DNA from: Physcousia sp045220575 | Lineage (GTDB): Bacteria; Bacteroidota; Bacteroidia; Bacteroidales; Bacteroidaceae | Length of the DNA: 64,000 nt | Direction: 5' to 3' | NCBI GenBank assembly: GCA_045220575.1 | Contig: JBGUVX010000005.1 | Location: 21,091 to 85,090, forward strand | Translations under genes and position numbers: made by a program | The notes under the pieces: generated by a model | Told to the model about the DNA's origin: nothing | Seen by the model: only the letters and a program-made list of their open reading frames with translations | Database searches by the model: none | Shown here: positions 28,440-36,691 of the stretch, piece by piece | Layout: the number at the start of each line of letters is the position of its first letter | Position numbering within the stretch: position 1 is the first letter of the stretch

Positions 28440-29972
28440 ATGTATAAATATATTTACGGTCTCTGCCTGATATGCGTGCTATGCGTGGGATGCAAGCCCA
28501 AGAGCTACACCGTTCCGACCCAATGGACGGAGGCAGACAGCGTAGCCCCCATCTATCCCGACTACACCAACATCATCATCCCATCCAATATTGCCCCCCT
28601 GAACTTTGCACTACGGGAACATGATGCCCAAGCTCTTGTCGTAGAGCTGAAAGGCGAAAAGGGAGAAGCCCTTGTCTGTGGCGGTGGGAAAGAGCTGAAG
28701 ATAGACATGGACACCACGGAATGGCGCATGCTGCTCGACAAGAACCGCGGGGCGAACATACAAGTCAACGTCTATGCCCAGTTACCTAACGGATGGGTTA
28801 AATATCAGTCCCATACGCTCACGGTGGCAGAAGAAGACATTGACCCATATCTTTCCTATCGCCTCATCGAACCTGGCTACGAGCTCTATCGCCAGCTTGG
28901 CCTCTACCAACGCAACCTGACGAACTTCGAGGAACGAGCCATCTACGAAAACAACCGGGTATTCTCCGACGACGACAACCACTGCATCAATTGCCACAAC
29001 TATCAGAACTACTCAGCCAAGCAGATGCTCTTCCACGTGCGTGCCCAGCATGGCGGAACCATATTTGTACGCAACGGAAAGGCTGAAAAGATTCAAATCA
29101 AGGGCGACAGCATCCTGACCGCCGGGGTCTATCCCTCGTGGCATCCCACCCTCCCGCTCGTGGCTTTCAGCACCAACAAAACGGGGCAGGCATTTCATCT
29201 TTACTATCCTGAGAAGTTAGAAGTGCTGGACACAGCAAGTGATTTGCTACTCTACGATGTGGAAAACAACGAGGTTGGCCTCATCCTTAACGACACCACA
29301 CAGCTCGAGACCTTCCCCTGTTGGTCACCAGACGGAAAGTGGCTTTACTACTGCACCGCCATCGAACCACTTCTGGGCGAGAATGTACCCGACTCTGCAC
29401 TTGATGCTGCCCACGTATCCAAGTACCAACAGTTCCACTACGACATTCGCCGTATGGCATTCGATGAGAAGGCACGCAAGTTCAGCCCATCAGAGTTAGT
29501 AGTAGATTGTGCCAGCCGCAGCCGCAGCGCATCCTTCCCACGCATCAGTCCCGACGGACGCTATCTGCTTTTTGCCGAAGGCGATTATGGACAGTTCCAC
29601 ATTTGGCATTTATCAAGCGACCTGTTTGTCAAGGACCTGCAAACAGACTCCATCTACGCCCTGACGGAAGCCAATAGTCCTGGTGTCGACTCCTATCACA
29701 CATGGAGCTCAAACGGACGATGGATTGTTTTTGCCACTCGTCGAATGGACGGCAACTACACCCGCGTCTTCATCACATACTTCGACAAACAAGGACACGC
29801 CCATAAAGCTTTTTGCTTACCCCAGCGCGACCCCGAACAAAACATGTTGCTCCTGAAGAGTTACAACGTGCCGGAACTAACACAAGACGCCGTTGAAATA
29901 AGCGAGAAGGCGCTACGCGAGTGCATCTATGAAACAGATGGTAAGCAAGCAAATTATAGAAAGAAGAACTAA
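28440..29972 (+). CDS. Lipoprotein with one c-type heme motif and a TolB/WD40-like beta-propeller
   Basis: The start at 28440 gives a lipoprotein signal 'MYKYIYGLCLICVLCVGC' with lipobox LCVGC; an upstream ATG at 28419 adds seven polar residues. After a sandwich-like N-terminal region, 'NHCINCHNY' provides a CxxCH c-heme attachment motif (about residue 180). The rest carries PD40 blades ('YPSWHPTLPLVAFSTNKTG', 'FPCWSPDGKWLYYCT', 'FPRISPDGRYLLFAEGDYG', 'YHTWSSNGRWIVFATRR'). It is likely anchored in the periplasm or outer membrane. An electron-transfer or heme-sensing propeller is possible; the partner is unknown. It is probably co-transcribed with the DUF6057 gene. Confidence 0.82.
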   Translation: MYKYIYGLCLICVLCVGCKPKSYTVPTQWTEADSVAPIYPDYTNIIIPSNIAPLNFALREHDAQALVVELKGEKGEALVCGGGKELKIDMDTTEWRMLLDKNRGANIQVNVYAQLPNGWVKYQSHTLTVAEEDIDPYLSYRLIEPGYELYRQLGLYQRNLTNFEERAIYENNRVFSDDDNHCINCHNYQNYSAKQMLFHVRAQHGGTIFVRNGKAEKIQIKGDSILTAGVYPSWHPTLPLVAFSTNKTGQAFHLYYPEKLEVLDTASDLLLYDVENNEVGLILNDTTQLETFPCWSPDGKWLYYCTAIEPLLGENVPDSALDAAHVSKYQQFHYDIRRMAFDEKARKFSPSELVVDCASRSRSASFPRISPDGRYLLFAEGDYGQFHIWHLSSDLFVKDLQTDSIYALTEANSPGVDSYHTWSSNGRWIVFATRRMDGNYTRVFITYFDKQGHAHKAFCLPQRDPEQNMLLLKSYNVPELTQDAVEISEKALRECIYETDGKQANYRKKN

Positions 29973-30004
29973 ATAATCATTAGTAATCATTAAATCATTG
30001 AGCT

Positions 30005-30796
30005 ATGAGAGTAATCATTGAACCCGACTACAAAGAGTTGTCACGCTGGGCTGCTGAATACGTAGCCGCACGCATTAACGAGGCAAAGCCCACAGCTGAA
30101 AAGCCTTTCAAATTAGGTTGCCCCACTGGTTCTTCACCTCTGGGCCTTTACAAGCACCTCATCGAGCTGTACAAAGCCGGCAAGGTAAGTTTCGAAAACG
30201 TCGTAACCTTCAATATGGACGAATATGTAGGTTTGCCCGAAGAGCACCCCGAAAGCTATCACAGCTTCATGTGGACCAACTTCTTCTCCCACATCAACAT
30301 CAAGAAAGAGAACGTACACATCCTGAACGGCAATGCTAAAGACTTGGCAGCCGAGTGCGCAGCTTACGAGCAGGCTATCAAGGAAGCTGGTGGCATCGAC
30401 CTCTTCATGGGCGGCATCGGTCCCGATGGTCATATTGCCTTTAACGAGCCTTTCAGCTCACTCGCCAGCCGCACCCGTGTGAAGAGCTTGACCACCGATA
30501 CGATTATTGCCAACAGCCGCTTCTTCGACAATGATGTAAACAAAGTGCCCAAGACCGCACTGACCGTTGGTGTCGGCACTGTTATGGATGCCAAGGAAGT
30601 GCTGATTGTATGTAACGGACACGGCAAGGCTCGTGCCTTGCAGCACGCTATCGAATGCGCTGTATCACAGGAATGGACCATCAGCGCCCTGCAGATGCAC
30701 CCACATGCAATCATCGTATGCGACGAAGCTGCAACCGATGAATTGAAACACGGCACCTACAAGTACTTCAAAGATATCGAGAAGGACAACTTGTAA
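30005..30796 (+). CDS. nagB: Glucosamine-6-phosphate deaminase
   Basis: 263 residues, full length. 'LGCPTGSSPLGLYKHLI' binds the phosphate. 'NMDEYVGLPEEHPESYHSFMW' contains the catalytic Asp, and 'GGIGPDGHIAFNEP' with 'SLASRTRVKSL' is the family signature. It converts GlcN-6-P to fructose-6-P and ammonia in the cytosol, the last step of GlcNAc catabolism. It lies 32 bp after the heme lipoprotein gene; the gap is an 'AATCATT' repeat and shows no clear promoter. It converges on nagA through a shared terminator. Confidence 0.97.
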   Translation: MRVIIEPDYKELSRWAAEYVAARINEAKPTAEKPFKLGCPTGSSPLGLYKHLIELYKAGKVSFENVVTFNMDEYVGLPEEHPESYHSFMWTNFFSHINIKKENVHILNGNAKDLAAECAAYEQAIKEAGGIDLFMGGIGPDGHIAFNEPFSSLASRTRVKSLTTDTIIANSRFFDNDVNKVPKTALTVGVGTVMDAKEVLIVCNGHGKARALQHAIECAVSQEWTISALQMHPHAIIVCDEAATDELKHGTYKYFKDIEKDNL

Positions 30797-30827
30797 TTTG
30801 ATGGAAGATAATCCTTATACAAATAAC

Positions 30828-30863
30828 AATAAGAAAGCCGCTCGTTTGAGCGGCTTTCTTATT
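30828..30863. terminator. Bidirectional terminator between nagB and nagA
   Basis: A perfect 16-bp stem (30828-30843 with 30848-30863, core AAGCCGCTC / GAGCGGCTT) with a GTTT loop and A/T flanks on both sides. It overlaps the last two bases of the nagA stop codon. Confidence 0.92.
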
Positions 30864-32025
30864 AGAACAATGTATTCTCAATTATCTTACCCATCTGCCA
30901 GATGCAACGGATGTCAAGTTTATCATCAAGAATCATGACGTCGGCATCCTTACCACGCTGCAACGTACCCTTGCGGTCATTAACATGCATGATGAGTGAA
31001 GGCGTCTCGGAACACATTCGGACTGCATCTTCCAAAGGTATCTCCGCCAAATTAACAGCGGTGCGGATAAGGCGGTCAGTCGTAGCAATGGAACCTGCCA
31101 AAGCCGAGCGGTCGTTCAACTTGGCTACACCATCCTCGACAATAACACGTGGGTCGAAGGCCGCTGCATCAGCCGGTGCTGCTGCTACAGCCAAGGCATC
31201 GGTAATCAATGCCATACGCTCGACACCCTTAATCTTATAAGCCATACGCAGGATAGTTGGCGGCACATGTATGCCGTCGGCTACGCACTCGATAGTCATA
31301 TCATCGATAAGATAAACACTTTCCACCGTACCTTCGTACTTATAACCCTGCTTGTTATGGAAACCAGGCATGGCATTATAGAAATGAGTGACGTGTGTGA
31401 AACCTGCTTCAAAAGCCGTCTTCACGTCACTATACTCGGCATGAGTGTGAGCAATAGAGGGAAGAATACCTTTCTCGGCGCAGAACTTACCGAACTGCAT
31501 AGCACCTGGCAATTCGGGAGCTGCATCCCAACGCTTCAAGCAAGGGCTATTCTCCACAATGGGAATGTACTCATTGGGATCAGGGTCTTTCAGCCACTCG
31601 GGCATCTGAGCGCCAGCCTTCATAGGATTGAGGTAATGTCCTTCGAGGTGTAAGCCCAGGATTGGAGAATCAGGTTCTGCCATCAGTTTGCTACAAGTGG
31701 CCACAGCCTCTTCAATCATAGGTACGGTGCTACTGGAGAGCGTAGGGAAAATGCTGGTAGTGCCATGTTTGGCATGTGCCTCCACGGCTACACGGAAGGC
31801 ATCTTCTGTACCTTCCTGAAAATCGCGTCCGCCGCCACCATGAACATGCATCTCTATACCACCAGGCACCACATACATACCTTTGGCATCGATGATGTTG
31901 GCTCCGATTATGGCCAAATCACAGTTCGTTACTTCCAGAATTTTGTTGTCGCGCAGGATGATGCTACCATCCTTCAGCCAACCCTGTGGAGTCAGTATGC
32001 GACCGTTGATAATCTGTGTTAACAT
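30862..32025 (-). CDS. nagA: N-acetylglucosamine-6-phosphate deacetylase
   Basis: 387 residues of the amidohydrolase superfamily. 'VPGGIEMHVHGGGGRDF' carries the HxH metal motif, 'LGLHLEGHYLNPMKAGA' the metal-binding Glu, 'THVTHFYNAMPGFH' a metal-binding His, and 'LITDALAVAA' the catalytic Asp. It hydrolyses GlcNAc-6-P to GlcN-6-P and acetate, feeding NagB. The classical 'HLEGPF' is 'HLEGHY' here. It lies 48 bp after glmM on the same strand, probably one transcript, which pairs a catabolic step with a cell-wall precursor step. Confidence 0.95.
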   Translation of the reverse strand: MLTQIINGRILTPQGWLKDGSIILRDNKILEVTNCDLAIIGANIIDAKGMYVVPGGIEMHVHGGGGRDFQEGTEDAFRVAVEAHAKHGTTSIFPTLSSSTVPMIEEAVATCSKLMAEPDSPILGLHLEGHYLNPMKAGAQMPEWLKDPDPNEYIPIVENSPCLKRWDAAPELPGAMQFGKFCAEKGILPSIAHTHAEYSDVKTAFEAGFTHVTHFYNAMPGFHNKQGYKYEGTVESVYLIDDMTIECVADGIHVPPTILRMAYKIKGVERMALITDALAVAAAPADAAAFDPRVIVEDGVAKLNDRSALAGSIATTDRLIRTAVNLAEIPLEDAVRMCSETPSLIMHVNDRKGTLQRGKDADVMILDDKLDIRCIWQMGKIIENTLF

Positions 32026-32073
32026 AGTTTTATGTTTTATGGGGCCAAAAGGGCTTTTGGGAACTCATTGGGA

Positions 32074-33459
32074 TTATACCATACTATATACTACATCCAT
32101 AATGTCCTTGCCAAGCTGGTCGGCCTCTGCCATTGTAGCAGCTTCGCTGTAGACACGGATGATTGGTTCTGTGTTAGACTTACGCAGGTGAACCCACTTG
32201 TCGGGGAAATCAATCTTGACACCGTCAATATCGTTAACCTCTTCGTTACGATAGAGTTCCTTCACACGAGCCAAGATGGCATCAACGTCCGTATCGGGAG
32301 TTAGGTCGATACGGTTCTTGGCTATTTGATAGGGAGGATAGGTGGCCCGCAGTTCACTTGTCTTCATGCCACGTTTAGCCAGATAGGTAAGGATGAGTGC
32401 TATGCCAACGAGTGCATCACGACCATAATGGGCAGCGGGATAAATGACGCCACCATTACCTTCTCCACCGATGACAGCATGCGTGTCCTTCATCTTGGTG
32501 ACAACATTTACTTCACCCACGGCTGCAGCATTATATTCACAGCCATACTTGCGGGTAACATCGCGCAGGGCACGAGTCGAACTGAGATTTGATACCGTGT
32601 TACCAGGCGTATTCTGTAAAATATAGTCGGCAACAGTTACCAATGTGTATTCCTCACCATACATGGTTCCGTCCTCGCAGAACAGAGCCAAACGGTCTAC
32701 GTCTGGGTCTACAACAAATGCAATGTCGTAACCACCCTTCTGCATAAGGGCTTTGATGTCGCTCAGGTTCTTCTCCAACGGCTCAGGGTTGTGCTGGAAG
32801 TCACCTGTAGGCTCACCATACAAGCACGTAACAGTCTTTACACCCAGTTGTTCGAGTAACTTAGGCAGGATAACACCGCCTACGGAATTTACCGTATCAA
32901 GAGCAACACGGAAATTCGCCTGTTTGATAGCCTCGACATCCACTAGAGCAAGATTCTTTACAAGGTCAATATGCTTTTGGTCATAGCTGTCATCCTGTAT
33001 GTAGTGACCTAAATGGTCCACATCAGCATACTCAAAGTCTTCGGCTTCGGCAATGCGCAGCACCTCCTCACCCTCACGCTTGTTCAGGAATTCACCCTTT
33101 TCATTCAATAGTTTCAAGGCATTCCACATACGGGGATTGTGGCTGGCAGTCAAGATGATACCACCACACGCACCTTCCATTGTAACAGCAATTTCTGTAG
33201 TAGGTGTAGTTGCCAAACCTATGTCGACCACATCAAACCCCATGCCCATGAGGGTGCCGCATACAACATTCTTAACCATCTCACCAGAGATGCGGGCATC
33301 GCGACCCACAACTATTTTGTTCGACTTCACCCACGTAGTACGACGAATAAGCGTCGCATAAGCAGAAGTAAACTTTACAATGTCTAAGGGGTTCAGCGTG
33401 TCTCCTGCACGCCCCCCTATCGTTCCACGGATTCCAGAAATTGATTTGATTAGTGTCAT
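32074..33459 (-). CDS. glmM: Phosphoglucosamine mutase
   Basis: 461 residues. It starts 'MTLIKSISGIRGTIGG' and has the phosphoserine loop 'LTASHNPRMWN', the metal-binding 'VDPDVDRLALF', the sugar-binding 'GGEGNGGVI' and the C-terminal phosphate loop 'RKSNTEPIIRVYSE'. The sequence fits the Bacteroidetes GlmM/phosphomannomutase group. Interconversion of GlcN-6-P and GlcN-1-P for UDP-GlcNAc synthesis is the likely reaction, supported by the nag neighbours. A phosphomannomutase role cannot be excluded. It has a strong promoter at 33509-33539. Confidence 0.88.
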   Translation of the reverse strand: MTLIKSISGIRGTIGGRAGDTLNPLDIVKFTSAYATLIRRTTWVKSNKIVVGRDARISGEMVKNVVCGTLMGMGFDVVDIGLATTPTTEIAVTMEGACGGIILTASHNPRMWNALKLLNEKGEFLNKREGEEVLRIAEAEDFEYADVDHLGHYIQDDSYDQKHIDLVKNLALVDVEAIKQANFRVALDTVNSVGGVILPKLLEQLGVKTVTCLYGEPTGDFQHNPEPLEKNLSDIKALMQKGGYDIAFVVDPDVDRLALFCEDGTMYGEEYTLVTVADYILQNTPGNTVSNLSSTRALRDVTRKYGCEYNAAAVGEVNVVTKMKDTHAVIGGEGNGGVIYPAAHYGRDALVGIALILTYLAKRGMKTSELRATYPPYQIAKNRIDLTPDTDVDAILARVKELYRNEEVNDIDGVKIDFPDKWVHLRKSNTEPIIRVYSEAATMAEADQLGKDIMDVVYSMV

Positions 33460-33508
33460 ATTTTGTTAATTTAAGGTATTATGCATGTGTATATTCCATA
33501 TGTAAGGG

Positions 33509-33539
33509 CAAAGATAATGAAAAGAGTGCGCCGAACAAA
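33509..33539 (-). promoter_or_regulatory. Promoter of glmM-nagA
   Basis: Minus strand TTTG (33539-33536), exactly 19 bp, TATCTTTG (33516-33509); leader of about 40 nt. Confidence 0.85.
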
Positions 33540-33560
33540 ATAAAAATCAAATTATTTTCC

Positions 33561-33591
33561 TTGCACAGATGAGAATTAATCCCTATCTTTG
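33561..33591 (+). promoter_or_regulatory. Promoter of the GH51 gene
   Basis: TTG at 33561, 20-bp spacer, TATCTTTG (33584-33591); ATG at 33626. Divergent from the glmM promoter. Confidence 0.75.
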
Positions 33592-33625
33592 TGCAAATTC
33601 ATAACCAAAGACATTAATATACAGC

Positions 33626-35638
33626 ATGAAAACAAGGAATCTTTTCTGCGCTGCCGCCCTCCTTTTGGGTGCCAGTACAATTACAGTTCACGCTCAGGAA
33701 GCAGACAACATTATCACCGTGCAGACAATGAAGCCAGGGGCCGAAGTGCAACCCACAATGTACGGAATCTTTTTCGAGGACATCAACTTTGCAGCCGATG
33801 GTGGACTCTATGCCGAACTTGTAAAGAACCGTTCATTCGAGTTTACGCCTGACCATCTGCTTGGTTGGCAAGCCTTCGGCAAGGTAGAAATCAAGAATGA
33901 CGGTCCATTCGACAAAAATCCACATTATGCACGTCTCTCCAGCATGGGACATGGCGACTGGTGGACGGGTCTTGTGAACGAAGGTTTCTTCGGTATTGGC
34001 GTAGAAAAAGACAAGGAATACCGTTTCTCCGTTTATGCCCGTGTTCCTAACGGAAAGACACAAGTGTTGCGAATCCAGCTCATTGAGCCTTACACACAGG
34101 GAGAGCATCAGGAATTTGCTTCTACAGACATTAAGGTAACCTCACACGACTGGCAGAAATACACAGCCATCATCAAGAGCCCGAAGACTGCCGAAAAGGC
34201 CCAACTTCGCCTATTCCTCTGCGACGAGAACGGTCGTTCTGGTTCTGGCACAATGGACGTTGAACACGTCAGTCTCTTCCCTGTAGACACTTGGATGGGA
34301 CACGAGAATGGCATGCGCAAGGATTTGGCACAGGCTTTGGCAGACATGAAGCCTGGTGTCTTCCGCTTCCCTGGTGGGTGTATCGTTGAAGGGGTCACCC
34401 TTGAGAACCGCTACAACTGGAAGAATTCAGTTGGTCCTGTTGAGAACCGTCCTCTGAACAAGAATCGCTGGGAATCGACATTTACCTACCGATACTATCC
34501 CGACTATTTTCAGACCTACGGACTCGGCTTTTACGAGTTCTTCCTGCTGAGTGAGGAAATCGGCTCTGAGCCTCTGCCCGTGCTGAACGTAGGTATGGCT
34601 TGCCAATACCAGAATTGGGACCGCGAAGCTGCCCATGCTCCCGCCACCCTTGAAGGTCTGCAACCCTACATCGACGATTGCCTCGATCTCATCGAGTTTG
34701 CCAATGGTTCTGTCGACACCAAGTGGGGCAAATTGCGTGCTGACATGGGGCACCCTGCACCTTTCAACATGAAGTTCCTCGGTATCGGTAATGAGCAGTG
34801 GGGCGAATTCTACTTCAAGCGCGTGAAAATCGTGGCTGATGCCGTGAGAAAGGCTCATCCCGAGATCAAGATAATCGGCACTAGCGGTCCAGACTCTGAA
34901 GGTCATGGCTTCGACATCGGTTGGGAAGCCATGAAGCGACAGAAGGCCGACCTTGTCGATGAACATTTCTACCGTCCCATCTCCTGGTTCCAGAATGAGT
35001 GGGAACGCTATGACCTCTACGACCGCAAGGGGCCGAAAGTCTTCGCTGGAGAATATGCCTGCCACGACCGAGGTAAGAAGTGGAACCACGCAGGAGCCAG
35101 TATCTACGAAGCGGCCTTCATGACTGGTCTCGAACGCAATGCCGACATTGTGCACATGGCCACCTACGCCCCCCTCTTCAGTCACGTTGACGGTTGGCAG
35201 TGGCGCCCCGATATGATTTGGTACGACAACCTACGCGTTGCAAAATCCGCCAGCTATCACGTTCAGGCTCTCTATGCCCAGAACAAGGGCACCAACGTGC
35301 TGCCTGTCAAGAATAGTAACTTCCCTGCGAAGGGTGAAGACGGTGTGTTGGCTTCGGCTGTTTGGGACAATAGCAGCCAAGAGGTCATCGTAAAGGTAGT
35401 CAACACCTGTAATCAGGCCCGTACCATCAGCATCGTCCTTGAGGGCATGAAGCAAATTACCGACGCAAGCGTCATAAAACTCGACCTAAGCAACTTCGAC
35501 GGAGAAAACACGGTGGACAATCCCACCCTCATCGAGCCCAAGGAAAGCAAGGTTGATAACCGTAATGGCCAAAGTGGAAACGCCATCCTCTTCAGTCTCC
35601 CCGCCAAGTCCTTCTATATTTATAAAGTAAAGAAATAA
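33626..35638 (+). CDS. Secreted GH51 alpha-L-arabinofuranosidase
   Basis: A signal peptide ('MKTRNLFCAAALLLGASTITVHAQ') precedes 'QPTMYGIFFEDINFAADGGLYAELVKNRSFEF', the GH51 N-terminal signature. A CBM-like insert (about 80-215) follows, then the barrel with 'FRFPGGC', the acid/base Glu390 in 'GIGNEQW' and the nucleophile Glu476 in 'FAGEYA'. A C-terminal beta-sandwich closes the protein. It hydrolyses terminal arabinofuranose from arabinan or arabinoxylan. It is encoded far from the GH43 cluster in this window but is functionally related. It has its own promoter and no partner gene on the same strand until greA. Confidence 0.95.
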   Translation: MKTRNLFCAAALLLGASTITVHAQEADNIITVQTMKPGAEVQPTMYGIFFEDINFAADGGLYAELVKNRSFEFTPDHLLGWQAFGKVEIKNDGPFDKNPHYARLSSMGHGDWWTGLVNEGFFGIGVEKDKEYRFSVYARVPNGKTQVLRIQLIEPYTQGEHQEFASTDIKVTSHDWQKYTAIIKSPKTAEKAQLRLFLCDENGRSGSGTMDVEHVSLFPVDTWMGHENGMRKDLAQALADMKPGVFRFPGGCIVEGVTLENRYNWKNSVGPVENRPLNKNRWESTFTYRYYPDYFQTYGLGFYEFFLLSEEIGSEPLPVLNVGMACQYQNWDREAAHAPATLEGLQPYIDDCLDLIEFANGSVDTKWGKLRADMGHPAPFNMKFLGIGNEQWGEFYFKRVKIVADAVRKAHPEIKIIGTSGPDSEGHGFDIGWEAMKRQKADLVDEHFYRPISWFQNEWERYDLYDRKGPKVFAGEYACHDRGKKWNHAGASIYEAAFMTGLERNADIVHMATYAPLFSHVDGWQWRPDMIWYDNLRVAKSASYHVQALYAQNKGTNVLPVKNSNFPAKGEDGVLASAVWDNSSQEVIVKVVNTCNQARTISIVLEGMKQITDASVIKLDLSNFDGENTVDNPTLIEPKESKVDNRNGQSGNAILFSLPAKSFYIYKVKK

Positions 35639-35657
35639 GTTAAAAATGGGTAAAAAG

Positions 35658-35689
35658 TTTGGAGATGTAGTTTTTTCTCCATAACTTTG
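35658..35689 (+). promoter_or_regulatory. Promoter upstream of the greA leader
   Basis: TTTG (35658-35661), 20 bp, TAACTTTG (35682-35689). Transcription should start near 35696, more than 110 bp before greA and upstream of a terminator hairpin. Confidence 0.75.
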
Positions 35690-35714
35690 CCCTAACGATA
35701 AGTGAAAACACACA

Positions 35715-35752
35715 GGATTCCGACGACTTCGCGCCGTCGGGATTCCTTTTTT
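35715..35752 (+). terminator. Intrinsic terminator within the greA leader
   Basis: Stem GGATTCCGACG (35715-35725) with CGTCGGGATTC (35735-35745, two G-U pairs), then CTTTTTT. It could end the GH51 transcript, and it would also stop RNA started at the 35658 promoter after about 55 nt. Confidence 0.8.
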
Positions 35753-35813
35753 GACTATCGAAAAAGAAGAGACTTACAATTGCAAATAGTAAATAGTTAA
35801 ATAATAAATCATT

Positions 35814-36284
35814 ATGGCTTACATGTCACAACAAGGCTACGACAAGTTGGTAGCCGAATTGCAGCACCTGGAGAGTGTGGAACGCCAAGCCGCCAGTGCT
35901 GCCATCGCCGAAGCTCGCGACAAAGGCGACCTTAGCGAGAATGCCGAATACGATGCTGCCAAGGAGCATCAGGCAAAGTTAGAAACAAAGATAGCATTGC
36001 TAAAGCAGACCATTCTTGATGCAAAGATTATTGACACGAAAACATTAGACACCAGCAGTGTACAGATTTTGGCTACCGTTGGTCTAAAGAATGTCAAGAA
36101 CGGCATGCAGATGAAATATACCATCGTCAGCGAGAGCGAAGCCAATCTGAAGGAAAACAAAATCAGTGCAGGAACCCCCATTGCACAGGGACTGCTGGGC
36201 AAGAAGGTAGGCGACATTGCCACCATCAAAGTGCCCGCAGGTATGATAGAATTGGAAATCACCAGCATAACATTTGACCTATGA
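35814..36284 (+). CDS. greA: Transcription elongation factor GreA
   Basis: 156 residues. The N-terminal coiled-coil finger includes 'EARDKGDLSENAEYDAAKEHQAKLE', whose acidic tip (Asp/Glu) coordinates Mg in the RNA polymerase secondary channel. The C-terminal FKBP-like domain ends 'GKKVGDIATIKVPAGMIELEITSI'. It promotes cleavage of backtracked RNA by RNA polymerase. The HIT gene overlaps its end by 4 bp, and manC follows. An upstream promoter plus terminator suggests leader attenuation. A degenerate heptad stretch (35783-35812) sits directly before the start codon. Confidence 0.96.
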   Translation: MAYMSQQGYDKLVAELQHLESVERQAASAAIAEARDKGDLSENAEYDAAKEHQAKLETKIALLKQTILDAKIIDTKTLDTSSVQILATVGLKNVKNGMQMKYTIVSESEANLKENKISAGTPIAQGLLGKKVGDIATIKVPAGMIELEITSITFDL

Positions 36285-36679
36285 CCATTTTCTCAAAGAT
36301 AGTAGCAGGTGAGATTCCCAGCTACAAGTGCGCAGAGGACGAGCAGTTTTATGCATTCCTTGATATCAACCCTCTGGCAAAAGGCCATACGCTGGTCATC
36401 CCCAAGCGTGAAGTAGACTATTTTTTCGATCTCACAGACGAAGAGGTTGCCGCCATGCAGGTTTTTGCCAAGCACGTAGCACAGGCCATCAAACAAGTGT
36501 TGCCTTGTCGCAAAGTAGGACAGGCCGTACTTGGTTTGGAAGTTCCCCATGCCCACATTCATCTGGTTCCCATGCAGAGTGAGGGTGATTTAAACTTTGC
36601 CAACCAGAAGAAACAGTTTACCCCCGATGAGATGCAGCAGATAGCTGATTCCATCCACGGAGCTTTCGAGAAACTTTAG
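36281..36679 (+). CDS. HIT family protein (histidine triad nucleotide hydrolase)
   Basis: 132 residues. 'MTIFSKIVAGEIPSYKCAEDEQFYAFLDINPLAKGHTLVIPKRE' is the typical HIT N-terminus, and 'PHAHIHLVP' is the His-x-His-x-His triad whose middle histidine forms the nucleotidyl intermediate. It is likely a cytosolic hydrolase of adenosine phosphoramidates or dinucleotides. It is translationally coupled to greA by an ATGA overlap and lies 12 bp before the mannose-1-phosphate guanylyltransferase gene. Confidence 0.94.
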   Translation: MTIFSKIVAGEIPSYKCAEDEQFYAFLDINPLAKGHTLVIPKREVDYFFDLTDEEVAAMQVFAKHVAQAIKQVLPCRKVGQAVLGLEVPHAHIHLVPMQSEGDLNFANQKKQFTPDEMQQIADSIHGAFEKL

Positions 36680-36691
36680 TATCCAATCGCT

